Of a DNA stretch of 64,000 nt, positions 28,432 through 37,103 are shown piece after piece. This DNA comes from CAISCU01 sp051861545. GTDB lineage: Bacteria > Bacteroidota > Bacteroidia > UKL13-3. The translations under genes and the position numbers were made by a program. The DNA is taken from contig JBIMKP010000006.1 in the NCBI GenBank assembly GCA_051861545.1, positions 67,881-131,880 of the forward strand, given 5' to 3'. The notes under the pieces were generated by a model. The model searched no databases and was not told the origin of the DNA. It saw only the letters and a list, made by a program, of their open reading frames with translations. Position 1 is the first letter of the stretch. Each line of letters begins with the position of its first letter.

Positions 28432-28974
28432 ATGAGTTTTGAAAACGAACATATAAAAGAAGAAGATTTCATCAGGAGTTTAAAAAGTTCTGGAGGATTT
28501 GACATACCCCAGGATTACTTTGAAAACAACCTGAAAAAACTTCAGGAAATTTCAAAGGAACCTAAACTTGAATTAAATGATTTAAAAGGTGGTTTTGAAA
28601 TTCCTCCAATGTATTTTGATAACCTAAACGCACAAATATTATCGAAAGTAAATCAAGCTAAAAAAGGAAAAAAACTGAGTTTATTTCCAAATGTAAATTG
28701 GGTTAATTATGCAGCTGCTTGTTTGGTATTTGGGCTGATAGTTTTTGGTGTGATGCAAATGAATCAATCAAATTTAACAGAAACAGCCAAAATTGAAGAT
28801 TTAACTGAGGATGAAATTATAGATCATTTAAGTAGCTCTGGTTACAGATTAGAAATGTTGTGTGATGCGGGATGGTGTGATGAGCTAAAAAAATTGGATA
28901 ACAATTCTGAAATTGAAAATTACCTTTTAGAAGAAGGTGCAGATAATGAATTAATGGATGAAATAAACGGATAA
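28432..28974 (+). CDS. Single-pass membrane protein, putative sigma-factor regulator
   Basis: 180 residues from the ATG at 28432, preceded by AAAAGAA; an in-frame TTG at 28405 overlapping the sigma stop is the alternative. Two copies of a short motif, GGFDIPQDYFENNLKKL and GGFEIPPMYFDNLNAQIL, lie in the cytoplasmic N-terminal half, then a membrane helix VNYAAACLVFGLIVFGVMQM (about 105-125) and an acidic periplasmic tail. The layout and position suggest an anti-sigma role, but no zinc (ZAS) motif is present and the family is not formally recognised. Confidence 0.78.
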   Translation: MSFENEHIKEEDFIRSLKSSGGFDIPQDYFENNLKKLQEISKEPKLELNDLKGGFEIPPMYFDNLNAQILSKVNQAKKGKKLSLFPNVNWVNYAAACLVFGLIVFGVMQMNQSNLTETAKIEDLTEDEIIDHLSSSGYRLEMLCDAGWCDELKKLDNNSEIENYLLEEGADNELMDEING

Positions 28975-28985
28975 TAATTATAAAG

Positions 28986-29417
28986 ATGAAAAAGTATATA
29001 ATCATGATAATGGTTCTGCTAATAAGCACCTTATCGCAGGCACAAAAACCGGGAAAAGAGAGAATTGAAGCCATGAAAATTGGTTTTATAACAAAACGAT
29101 TGAGTTTAACTGCTGAAGAAGCGCAAAGATTTTGGCCCATTTATAATCGTTTTGTTGATGAACAAGAAAAATTACGCAAAACAACCAAAGCAAACTTAAT
29201 TGAAGAATTGGCTGATCCTTCATCTTTATCTGATGCTGAGGCGGAAAAAGCTTTACAAGAAATGTTACTATTTAAAAGTAATGAAGCAGAATTGATTCGG
29301 AAATATACCAATGAATTCAAAAAAGTAATTCCTATCCAAAAAGTGGTGATGCTGTTTAAAGCAGAAATTGAGTTCAAACGTGAATTACTCAAACAATTAA
29401 AAGAACGACGAGGATAA
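28986..29417 (+). CDS. Periplasmic Spy/CpxP-like helical protein
   Basis: 143 residues. A signal peptide (MIMVLLISTLSQAQ) is followed by an all-helical, strongly charged chain. RLSLTAEEAQRFWPIYNRF resembles the LTxxQ segments of Spy/CpxP-type periplasmic chaperone-sensors. In Bacteroidota such proteins commonly follow an ECF sigma gene and a membrane protein, as here. It likely senses envelope stress or restrains the pathway from the periplasm (inference). Confidence 0.8.
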   Translation: MKKYIIMIMVLLISTLSQAQKPGKERIEAMKIGFITKRLSLTAEEAQRFWPIYNRFVDEQEKLRKTTKANLIEELADPSSLSDAEAEKALQEMLLFKSNEAELIRKYTNEFKKVIPIQKVVMLFKAEIEFKRELLKQLKERRG

Positions 29418-29439
29418 ATATAATATTAACTAATTATCA

Positions 29440-29483
29440 AATGAGCAGTAAATGAAAAATATCATTTTACTGCTCATTTTTCA
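29440..29483 (+). terminator. Terminator after the ECF sigma operon
   Basis: ATGAGCAGTAAATGA pairs with TCATTTTACTGCTCAT (one bulged T) around AAAAATA, followed by TTTTT. Confidence 0.78.
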
Positions 29484-29537
29484 TTTAACTGACTTCTGTC
29501 ATTGGCTGGCGGTATTCACTCTTCTTACCTTTGGGCC

Positions 29538-30821
29538 ATGAAAAAAGAAACAAAATTTGTCAGCGCACAGGAAGCTGTCAAACATATCGTATCACATAGC
29601 AGAGTTTTTATTCATGGTAGTGCCGCAACCCCACTTCAATTGGTGCAAGCCATGCTCGATAGAAAAAACGAATTAAAAGATGTAGAATTAGTTAGTATCA
29701 GCACTTTAGGAATCGACTTAAACGATGAGGCTTTAGCTGATCACTTTTATATCAATTCACTTTTCGTTTCAGAATCAGTTAGAAAAGCCGTGAATTCAGA
29801 CCGTGGTGATTATGTTCCTGTATTTTTAAGTGAGATTCCTAATTTGTTTAATCATGGTTATTTACCATTAGATGTAGCCTTATTACATGTTTCTCCTCCA
29901 GACCGTCATGGTTATGTGAGTTTAGGAACTTCTGTGGATGTTGCTCGCGCTGCTGTAAATAATGCTCAGTTAATTATTGCACAAATCAACCCAAATATGC
30001 CTCGTACTCATGGAGATGCATTTATTCCTTTGTCGATGATTGATTATGCCGTTGAAGTAAACGACGAATTACCTGAAGTAAGTTATGGCGACCATACCGA
30101 TGAAATCAATTCTATGATTGGAAGAAATGTTGCAGCTTTGGTAGAAGATGGCGCTACTTTACAAATGGGCATTGGTGTTATTCCTGATAATGTATTGAAA
30201 AATCTGGGTTCACATAGAAACCTTGGTATTCATACAGAAATGTTTTCAGATGGTGTAATCCCTTTGATTCAATCTGGTGTGATTAACAATTCTATGAAAA
30301 AAATCGTAAATGGTTATTGTGTAACCGGATTTTTAATCGGGACCAAAAAACTTTATGATTTCGTGAATGATAATCCCATTGTGAAATGTATCGATATTGC
30401 TTATGTAAACGATCCAAGAGTAATCAGTCTAAACCAAAAAGTGACTGCAATTAACAGTGCTATTGAAATCGATTTAACTGGCCAAGTTTGTGCGGACTCA
30501 ATCGGAACTTATCAGTATTCAGGAATTGGTGGACAGATGGATTTTATAAGAGGAGCTGCTTTATCTGAAGGCGGAAAACCAATTATTGCTTTGCCATCAA
30601 GAACAGGAAAAGGACTTTCAAGAATAGTACCTTTCATAAAACAAGGTGGTGGTGTTGTAACAACCCGCGGACATATTCATTGGGTAGTTACAGAATACGG
30701 AGCAGTAAATTTATATGGCAAAAATATGGAACAAAGAGCCAGAATGTTAGCCAGTATAGCTCATCCGGAGGACAGGGAAACGCTTGAGAAAGCTGCCTTT
30801 GCTAGGTTTGGAAGAATTTAA
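29538..30821 (+). CDS. Acetyl-CoA hydrolase / CoA-transferase family protein
   Basis: 427 residues from the ATG at 29538 (MKKETKFVSAQEAV); upstream in-frame codons back to 29502 lie next to the previous terminator and are not convincing. It matches the Cat1/4-hydroxybutyrate CoA-transferase family: LLHVSPPDRHGYVSLGTSVD, TLQMGIGVIPDNVL, NLGIHTEMFSDGVIPL with the probable catalytic Glu, and GIGGQMDFIRGA. Members transfer CoA between acetate/succinate or butyrate-type acids, or hydrolyse acetyl-CoA; the exact acceptor cannot be read from sequence. Single gene with its own terminator. Confidence 0.92.
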   Translation: MKKETKFVSAQEAVKHIVSHSRVFIHGSAATPLQLVQAMLDRKNELKDVELVSISTLGIDLNDEALADHFYINSLFVSESVRKAVNSDRGDYVPVFLSEIPNLFNHGYLPLDVALLHVSPPDRHGYVSLGTSVDVARAAVNNAQLIIAQINPNMPRTHGDAFIPLSMIDYAVEVNDELPEVSYGDHTDEINSMIGRNVAALVEDGATLQMGIGVIPDNVLKNLGSHRNLGIHTEMFSDGVIPLIQSGVINNSMKKIVNGYCVTGFLIGTKKLYDFVNDNPIVKCIDIAYVNDPRVISLNQKVTAINSAIEIDLTGQVCADSIGTYQYSGIGGQMDFIRGAALSEGGKPIIALPSRTGKGLSRIVPFIKQGGGVVTTRGHIHWVVTEYGAVNLYGKNMEQRARMLASIAHPEDRETLEKAAFARFGRI

Positions 30822-30838
30822 TTACCTCAAAAACAAAA

Positions 30839-30868
30839 AATCCCGGACAATTTGCCCGAGATTTTTTT
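30839..30868 (+). terminator. Terminator after the CoA-transferase gene
   Basis: Imperfect stem ATCCCGGACAA / TTGCCCGAGAT followed by a seven-T run. Confidence 0.75.
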
Positions 30869-30931
30869 GTTGGTTTGGTTTGTTAAAGTATCAATTTTAT
30901 AAAAACCAGATGTCAATCACATCAAAGGTTT

Positions 30932-31465
30932 TTAATTTCTTAAGTCTTTTGCCATCATAAAATCATCACAAATTTGGTCTCCTAATTTGAATTTGCGGGT
31001 TGAAACCGTTTTAAATCCAAACTTTTCGTAAAAGCTGATGGCATCTGTATTTTCTTGCCAAACACCTAAATACAACCAAGAATAACCATTTCTGATAGCT
31101 TCATTTATCACATATTGCATCAAAGCGGCACCCACTTTTTTGCCTTTGAAGACCTTTCTTACATAAATTTTTTCTATCTCTAAAACTCTTCCAGTTAAAC
31201 CTTCAACTTTGGTATCCTTAAGCAATTTCACATAACCTGCATCTTGAAAATCAAAATAGGCTACAGCATATTGTACTTCCGGTTTTTTAAGGTTGAATTT
31301 AATTTGTTCTAACTGATAAGTTTCTTTGATATACTTCTGTAAATCGGCAGCAGGATGAAAGGGAGCAAAAGCCTCTTCAAAAGTTTTGGCACCCAGCTCT
31401 GCAAGCAATGCCACGTGCTTCTCTGCACAAGGTACTAACTTCACATGTCCTGAATTTCCACTCAT
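30932..31465 (-). CDS. GNAT family N-acetyltransferase
   Basis: 177 residues. The acetyl-CoA site is seen in IYVRKVFKGKKVGAALMQYV (motif A, KGKKVGAAL for the usual R/QxxGxG/A) and the C-terminal strand-helix WQENTDAISFYEKFGFKTV. The substrate is unknown; the GNAT family covers small molecules and protein N-termini. The start overlaps the DUF1801 stop by 4 bp, so the two are co-translated. Confidence 0.9.
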   Translation of the reverse strand: MSGNSGHVKLVPCAEKHVALLAELGAKTFEEAFAPFHPAADLQKYIKETYQLEQIKFNLKKPEVQYAVAYFDFQDAGYVKLLKDTKVEGLTGRVLEIEKIYVRKVFKGKKVGAALMQYVINEAIRNGYSWLYLGVWQENTDAISFYEKFGFKTVSTRKFKLGDQICDDFMMAKDLRN

Positions 31466-31845
31466 CTTTTTTCGATTTTTTTCTTTTCTGCCAATTGCTC
31501 ATTTACCATCAAAGCTTCCTGAATATAAACTCTTAGAAGCTCCTCATCTAAAGGTTTATTTGGGTCTAAATGCCAGTGTCTCAACTGAGACTGACCAGCA
31601 TCTGCTTCCAAAATACCTGCTTCATCGGAGAGGTAAACGCCGTTACAAAAAGCGAGGACCAATTTACGCTTTTTGTACATACCCAAATAAAACAAATACC
31701 CCTGATATGTATAAAAAGGTACTCCATATTTGAAAGATTCAATGATTCCATTGGCAGAATTCATTACCAAGTTCCTGACTTTTAAGAACAAAGGCAAAAG
31801 TTCAGAATTTAGGTCACTTGCATAAATTTCCACCCTTGGATCCAT
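31462..31845 (-). CDS. DUF1801 domain protein
   Basis: 127 residues. The pattern IIESFKYGVPFYTYQGYLFYLGMYKKR followed by a C-terminal basic helix fits DUF1801, a family of small proteins related to the iron-chaperone frataxin-like fold (YdhG-type). Function not established. It sits 5 bp before the acetyltransferase-side gene and after a TPR lipoprotein gene on the same strand, so a four-gene operon from 33575 leftward is likely. Confidence 0.82.
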   Translation of the reverse strand: MDPRVEIYASDLNSELLPLFLKVRNLVMNSANGIIESFKYGVPFYTYQGYLFYLGMYKKRKLVLAFCNGVYLSDEAGILEADAGQSQLRHWHLDPNKPLDEELLRVYIQEALMVNEQLAEKKKIEKR

Positions 31846-31850
31846 GAAAA

Positions 31851-32528
31851 TTATCTTTGGCGACCTCCGTTCATTAACTGCATTAAATTCTGACGTGCAG
31901 TAACAAATTCAGGATATTCTTTCAAAGCCATTTCAAAATACTTTTTGGCACCCATTAAATCTCTGTTTTGAGCAACCATATAAGCTTTCATATTATAAAC
32001 AGCAGCACGAATTGGCACCTTTTGTTTAGCAGTTTCGCTTACCATAAAATCAACGCTATCAGTTGAATTACCCATTTTTGATTCTAATTCTACCATGGTT
32101 TTAGATGCTTTTTCCATTTGCTCTGTAGCAAACTGATAAGCAGCAATCTGGTATAAATAGCTCAACTTATTGGTTTTAGCATATAATTTATTGTAAACAT
32201 CAATTTCCTCTTCAACTCTTCCGAATTGTTGAGCCAATAAAGCTTTCAATTGTAAGTATTTTTCTTCTTCTGGATGACGGTTTAAAGCTGATTTATTGTA
32301 GTAATCAGCAGCTTCGAAATTTCTAACTGCTACATATAATTCAGGTAAAGTATCCATGTAAATAGTTTGGCTGCTATCAACCTGAAGCATCAATTGGATT
32401 GAAGTAATAGCGGTATTGTAGTCTTTTACTTCCATCGACTTTTCATACAGTTTTTTATAATCAACTGTTTTTCCATTGTTACAAGCCATTAGAGCTATAA
32501 GTCCAAGGCCTCCTAAGATTCTTTTCAT
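31851..32528 (-). CDS. TPR-like lipoprotein
   Basis: 225 residues. Lipoprotein signal LGLIALMAC followed by helical repeats that look like tetratricopeptide units (KLYEKSMEVKDYNTAITSIQ, YLQLKALLAQQFGRVEEEID, AKKYFEMALKEYPEFVTARQ). Such repeats mediate protein contacts; the partner is unknown. Nineteen bases separate it from the upstream dehydrogenase gene. Confidence 0.82.
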   Translation of the reverse strand: MKRILGGLGLIALMACNNGKTVDYKKLYEKSMEVKDYNTAITSIQLMLQVDSSQTIYMDTLPELYVAVRNFEAADYYNKSALNRHPEEEKYLQLKALLAQQFGRVEEEIDVYNKLYAKTNKLSYLYQIAAYQFATEQMEKASKTMVELESKMGNSTDSVDFMVSETAKQKVPIRAAVYNMKAYMVAQNRDLMGAKKYFEMALKEYPEFVTARQNLMQLMNGGRQR

Positions 32529-32546
32529 TTTTTAAAATATAGTTTG

Positions 32547-33575
32547 CTAAGATAATTGATGTTTCTCAAAATCAGGATAGGAATCAACACATTCTTGTAA
32601 TGTTTTATAAACAGGTTTGAACTCAAAATTCAATTCCTTTTTGATTTTTGATGAATTATAATACGATTTGTTTAATGAACTCCTTGCAGTTTCTTTGGTT
32701 AATGGCAGGCCTTTCGAATTAAATAAACGTTTAATTGCATAAAATCGCCAAGCGATTTCTGCCAATAATTTTGTTACTTTTATTTTAGGTAGTGGCTTTC
32801 CGAATTTTTCAGACAAAAAATTAAACAAATCTTGGTTACTTAGATTTTCAGAAACCAAAACATATCGCTGACCAAATTTTTTCTCTTCAACCAATCTGAA
32901 CATTACCTCTGCAACATCTTCGGCATCAACATATCCATTTACACCTTCAGTATAAAAAGGCATTCCTTTATGGGCAGCACCAATTAAACTTAATGCACCT
33001 TTGGTATAATAACCTCTACCTATAATCATTCCCGGATTTACAATTGCTACCTGCAAACCTTCCTCTGCACCTCGCCATACTTCCATTTCAGCCTTATATT
33101 TTGAAATGGCATAATTGCTATTGAGTTTGCTGTTTTCCCATTTGCTGTTTTCATCCATGGTATCACCGCTTTTTTTGCGACCCAATGCAGCAATTGAACT
33201 TACATGGCAAAATACTTTTACGCCCTTTATCAGCGAAATATTTACCATATTTGCTGTACCTACAATATTTACTTGCATCATCAATTCAGCCTCACTTTGT
33301 AAAAACGAAACTGTGGCTGCACAATGGTAAACTGTTTCTACCCCATCAAGAACTTCCTCCAATGAAGGAATATCATTGATATCAGCTTCAACCCAAATTA
33401 AATTAGGCTGATTCTGATAATTGGCTTCTTTACCAAAATAAATTCTGTAAATAAAATCAAATTCATTCAATGAAGAATTTGCTCGTTTAAACGCACGCAG
33501 TTTTTTGCCTTCTTTTAAAAGCTTGCAAACCACATGGGCGCCTAAAAATCCTGTTGCTCCGCTTACTACTATCAA
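32547..33575 (-). CDS. NAD(P)-dependent epimerase/dehydratase family protein
   Basis: 342 residues, extended short-chain dehydrogenase. The N-terminal dinucleotide motif is SGATGFLGAHVV and the catalytic Tyr/Lys pair is in YAISKYKAE, with a Ser in HVSSIAALG. The sequence resembles the dihydroflavonol-reductase/hopanoid-associated sugar epimerase branch; the substrate is not predictable. It is the first gene of the left-pointing operon with the TPR lipoprotein, DUF1801 and GNAT genes, divergent from the arginase-fold gene at 33653. Confidence 0.88.
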   Translation of the reverse strand: MIVVSGATGFLGAHVVCKLLKEGKKLRAFKRANSSLNEFDFIYRIYFGKEANYQNQPNLIWVEADINDIPSLEEVLDGVETVYHCAATVSFLQSEAELMMQVNIVGTANMVNISLIKGVKVFCHVSSIAALGRKKSGDTMDENSKWENSKLNSNYAISKYKAEMEVWRGAEEGLQVAIVNPGMIIGRGYYTKGALSLIGAAHKGMPFYTEGVNGYVDAEDVAEVMFRLVEEKKFGQRYVLVSENLSNQDLFNFLSEKFGKPLPKIKVTKLLAEIAWRFYAIKRLFNSKGLPLTKETARSSLNKSYYNSSKIKKELNFEFKPVYKTLQECVDSYPDFEKHQLS

Positions 33576-33652
33576 TCTGTGGAAATGTTGATTAGATGAT
33601 GGGCTAAAATAGAGAGTTTTGAATAATTAAACCTTAAGAAATTTTTTTCTTT

Positions 33653-34816
33653 ATGATAAACGACTTTTTACAACCTATATCAGAATTCGCTCAAGGCAGA
33701 TTTAGAGAGCATTGCAGCCCCAAAAGCCTGTTTTTCCAGACCGATTTTTTTGACGAGAAAATAAAATCCTTTGAGAGCTATCAACTAGCTATTTTAGGTA
33801 TACCTGAAGATCGTTATGGTTCCGATTTCCTTGGTTGCTCTGAAGCGCCTGATCAAATCAGAAAAAACCTGTATGCGTTAATTAAACCAAGGGTCGACAT
33901 GAAAATTATCGACCTAGGAAATATTAAAAAAGGCAATGCTTTAACTGATACTTATGTAGCTGTTGAATCAGTTATCAATGAAGTTTTACGCAAAAAAATC
34001 CCTGTTTTGATTTTAGGCGGAAGTGAAGATTTAATTGCCTGCCAATACAAAGCTTATTATGGAATTCAGGCAAATCTTCAAATGGTAGCAGTAGATTCCA
34101 AAGTAAATATGCATACTCCTGAGGACAGTAACAAACTTTCATACCTTCCACGAATCATCGCATCAGAACCAAATTTCTTGTTCAACATTACTCAAGCTGC
34201 TTATCAAAGTTATTTCGTAGAACCTGAAACTTACGATGCATTTGAACGCATGAATTTTGATATGATTCGTTTAGGTGCCCTTAGAGGAAACATGAGTGAT
34301 ATCGAACCTTATTGCCGAAATGCTGATATGTTATCATTTTCTATGAATGCTATCAGGGCTTCAGATGCGCCTGCTCAGTTTAATGCTTCTCCAAATGGAT
34401 TAAGCGGTGAAGAGGCTTGTCAGATTGCGCGATATGCCGGCATTAGCAACGACATCAGCAGTTTTGGAATATACAATTTGCTTCCAGGTTTAGACAGAGA
34501 AGGTGTAAGTTCTGCTCTGGCTTCACAAATGGCCTGGTATTTTATTGAAGGATTATGTAATCGTAGACAAGAATATCCGCTTCCAGAAAGCAATGATTAC
34601 ATGGTTTACAGAACTACATCAAGAAATGTTGATGAAGAAATTGTGTTTTATAAAAGTATCATGAGCAACAGATGGTGGATGGAAATTCCTTATCCGCGTG
34701 AAAGAAGTACACAGGAAGGGAAATTTATGGTGCCTTGTAGTTACAAAGATTACCAAACTGCTCAAAACGATGAAATTCCAGACCGTTGGTTAAAAACCTA
34801 CCAAAAATTACTTTAG
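33653..34816 (+). CDS. Arginase/formimidoylglutamase-fold protein lacking metal ligands
   Basis: 387 residues aligned by eye to the ureohydrolase fold: LAILGIPEDRYGSDFLGCSEAPDQIR, then VLILGGSEDLI, then MVAVDSKVNM, then LSFSMNAIRASDAP. In active arginases these carry GGDHS, DAHxD and SxDxD, which bind two manganese ions. Here the His of the first is Glu125, DAHxD reads D148-S-K150-V-N152, and SxDxD reads S-x-S230-M-N232. Only one of six ligands remains, so ureohydrolase activity is unlikely. The length and clean reading frame argue for a conserved non-catalytic role rather than decay. A membrane glycosyltransferase gene starts 4 bp later. Confidence 0.8.
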   Translation: MINDFLQPISEFAQGRFREHCSPKSLFFQTDFFDEKIKSFESYQLAILGIPEDRYGSDFLGCSEAPDQIRKNLYALIKPRVDMKIIDLGNIKKGNALTDTYVAVESVINEVLRKKIPVLILGGSEDLIACQYKAYYGIQANLQMVAVDSKVNMHTPEDSNKLSYLPRIIASEPNFLFNITQAAYQSYFVEPETYDAFERMNFDMIRLGALRGNMSDIEPYCRNADMLSFSMNAIRASDAPAQFNASPNGLSGEEACQIARYAGISNDISSFGIYNLLPGLDREGVSSALASQMAWYFIEGLCNRRQEYPLPESNDYMVYRTTSRNVDEEIVFYKSIMSNRWWMEIPYPRERSTQEGKFMVPCSYKDYQTAQNDEIPDRWLKTYQKLL

Positions 34817-34819
34817 TTT

Positions 34820-36154
34820 ATGTGGTTAAAAATTTCATCCTTTATCAATAAATGGTTCTGGCCTTTGGCAGTGCTGTTACACTTGGCTTACTTTTTTCAA
34901 GCCTGGTTTAGTGGCAGTATTTATCTTGTAGATTCCATTGACTATTTATCACAGGCTGAAAATTTTAAAAACCATGGAAGTTTATATGCTGCACCTTGGG
35001 ATGCTCCTATCAAACTCGATTTCTTTACTTTTCGTCCGCCTTTATATGGATGGTTGATTTTAGTAATCAAATCAATTGTAAACTCAGATTATGCTGTACT
35101 CGCTTTCCAGTCAATATTGAGTTTAATAAGTTTTGGAAGCATCATTCAGTTTTTATCAAAACTAAACATAGAAAAAGGCTTTGTAAAATCAGCTTTGATG
35201 CTTATTTTGATTGCTTATCCTTCTCATCTCATTCACTGTAATTTCATCATGAGTGATATCCTGTTTCAGTTTATTATGTTACAGGCTTTTATTTTCAGTT
35301 ACTATTCGTATAAAGAAGCAAACTTTAAACACACAGGATTGGCTGCATTCTTTTTTGTTTTGGCGATGTTAACCAAACCCGTTGCATTCTTACTTGGCTT
35401 TAGTATTGCTTTGATTTTATTCATTGTTTATATCAGAAAACATCAGCTTAAATTATTGCTTCCATTTCTGTTATTGCCTATCACTTATCATTCTTACTGT
35501 AGCTATAACAAACACATTACAGGTTACTACCATTATAGTTCGGTGAGTCCTTATTTTGTTTTAAAGTACATGGCAAAATATACCAATGCACAGGTCTATG
35601 GAGAAGAGTATGCAGACCGTGTTCAGGATAGTGTGATGGTGCTAGCCAATGCAGCTCCCAATCACACAGAGCGGTATAAAATTATGAATGAAGCCGGCAA
35701 AACTTTCATAACTCAAAATCCACTTGTATTTTTAAAGTTTAATATCAAAGGTTGGTTTGCTCTTATGCTCGATCCTGGTCGGTTTGACTGGGTACATTTT
35801 CTAAATATAGATGAAGGGAACTTTCTAGGATTATATCATACCATCAATACAAAAGGTTTGGTGAATGGAATGCTTGAATTTTTATCTCATGCACCTTTAC
35901 AATTGCTTGCCATTTTATTTTTCAGTTTGATATTTAATTTCCTGTTGGCTTTTGTATTTGTAGCTTATTTGTTCTCCAAAAAACAAAATGGCTTTTTGAA
36001 AATACTCATCTTTTTGTTTGTATCCTATATCATTGGCTCAACGGGTATTTTAGGTTTAGCTCGTTACAGAATAGGCATTGCTCCTATGATATGGATGGCT
36101 GCTATCTTTTATATTTATGCAATCTGGAATGAAAAAAGAAATCAGTTATCCTGA
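34820..36154 (+). CDS. GT-C type membrane glycosyltransferase-like protein
   Basis: 444 residues with about ten hydrophobic helices. The first periplasmic loop holds DSIDYLSQAENF and FFTFRPPLYGWLI, the pattern of the ArnT/PMT-type (GT39/GT83) glycosyltransferases, which use polyprenyl-linked sugars. The acceptor is unknown. It follows the arginase-fold gene by 3 bp and overlaps the next gene by 26 bp, so the three are one transcript without an obvious common pathway. Confidence 0.75.
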   Translation: MWLKISSFINKWFWPLAVLLHLAYFFQAWFSGSIYLVDSIDYLSQAENFKNHGSLYAAPWDAPIKLDFFTFRPPLYGWLILVIKSIVNSDYAVLAFQSILSLISFGSIIQFLSKLNIEKGFVKSALMLILIAYPSHLIHCNFIMSDILFQFIMLQAFIFSYYSYKEANFKHTGLAAFFFVLAMLTKPVAFLLGFSIALILFIVYIRKHQLKLLLPFLLLPITYHSYCSYNKHITGYYHYSSVSPYFVLKYMAKYTNAQVYGEEYADRVQDSVMVLANAAPNHTERYKIMNEAGKTFITQNPLVFLKFNIKGWFALMLDPGRFDWVHFLNIDEGNFLGLYHTINTKGLVNGMLEFLSHAPLQLLAILFFSLIFNFLLAFVFVAYLFSKKQNGFLKILIFLFVSYIIGSTGILGLARYRIGIAPMIWMAAIFYIYAIWNEKRNQLS

Positions 36155-37010
36155 GCCATATGCACCTCTTGAAAAGGTAAATTTTCCAATTTGGGAAGAA
36201 GCAGGATTGGAAGTTTATTTTAAACGAGAAGATTTATCACACCCATTTATTTCTGGTAACAAATGGAGAAAATTAAAGTATCATTTGTTAGATGCTTTTG
36301 AAAAGAAAAACACTCATTTACTAACTTTTGGAGGAGCTTACAGCAATCATATTCTAGCAACAGCTGCTGCGGGAGCAAAACTCGGATTTAAAACAAAAGG
36401 TATTATAAGAGGAGAATTAGTTTCAAATCCGGTTTTAAATCTGGCACAGCTTTTTGGCATGGAACTAGAATTTATCAGCAGAGAAAATTATCGAAATAAA
36501 GAAAACCTATATCTTATAGAAAATTATCCCAATACAAGCATTATTCCTGAAGGTGGTGCTGGTGAATTTGGCGAAAAAGGTGCAGGTGAAGTTCTAAATG
36601 AAATAGATGATTCGTTTGACTTTATTCTGTGTTCAGTTGGGACTGGCAGCACATTTTCAGGATTATTAAAACAAGCAGTAGCCCTTAATAAACAGTACGA
36701 ATTGCAAGGATTTGCTATCATCAAAAACGGAGAATATCTAGGTGAATCTTTTGAAAAATGTGGCTATCAAAATTATCGATACATCACCGAATCGCATGGT
36801 GGTGGATATGCAAAAACATCAAAAGAACTATTGGAATTTATACAATATTTTAGCAGTCGAACAGGCATTTTATGCGATCAGGTTTATGAGGCAAAAATGG
36901 TCTATCATTTTACGCAATTGGTTCAGAAGGGAGTTTATGCAAAGGGTTCCAAAATAGTAATGCTGCATAATGGCGGCTTAAGTGGCATGTTGAGTTTATT
37001 GGTTAAGTAA
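36129..37010 (+). CDS. ACC deaminase / D-cysteine desulfhydrase family PLP enzyme
   Basis: 293 residues from the ATG at 36129 (MKKEISYPEPY); an ATG at 36117 is the alternative. Both start inside the previous gene. The fold-type II PLP lysine lies in FISGNKWRKLKYHLL, GGAYSNHILATAAAG binds the substrate carboxylate, and VGTGSTFSGLLKQA holds the phosphate. Family members are 1-aminocyclopropane-1-carboxylate deaminase and D-cysteine desulfhydrase; without the ACC-specific residues checked, D-cysteine desulfhydrase is the commoner bacterial function. Confidence 0.87.
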   Translation: MKKEISYPEPYAPLEKVNFPIWEEAGLEVYFKREDLSHPFISGNKWRKLKYHLLDAFEKKNTHLLTFGGAYSNHILATAAAGAKLGFKTKGIIRGELVSNPVLNLAQLFGMELEFISRENYRNKENLYLIENYPNTSIIPEGGAGEFGEKGAGEVLNEIDDSFDFILCSVGTGSTFSGLLKQAVALNKQYELQGFAIIKNGEYLGESFEKCGYQNYRYITESHGGGYAKTSKELLEFIQYFSSRTGILCDQVYEAKMVYHFTQLVQKGVYAKGSKIVMLHNGGLSGMLSLLVK

Positions 37011-37081
37011 GTCATTAACTGAAATTCCCCAACAAGTTTAAATTCAATATAAACCAAGAAAATTTGTAAAATTGCCCACCA

Positions 37082-37089
37082 TAAGTTTG
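37082..37089 (+). promoter_or_regulatory. -7 promoter element before the Rpn-type nuclease gene
   Basis: TAAGTTTG fits TAnnTTTG and predicts a transcript start near 37093. This rules out the in-frame GTG at 37089 and supports the ATG at 37104. No -33 element at standard spacing is evident. Confidence 0.4.
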
Positions 37090-37103
37090 TGGCAGGCAAT
37101 AAA

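Noticed and set aside
29493..29537. Further heptamer array (CATTGGCTGGCGG)
   Set aside because: Only one clear TGGC unit in phase; may be an eroded copy but cannot be supported.
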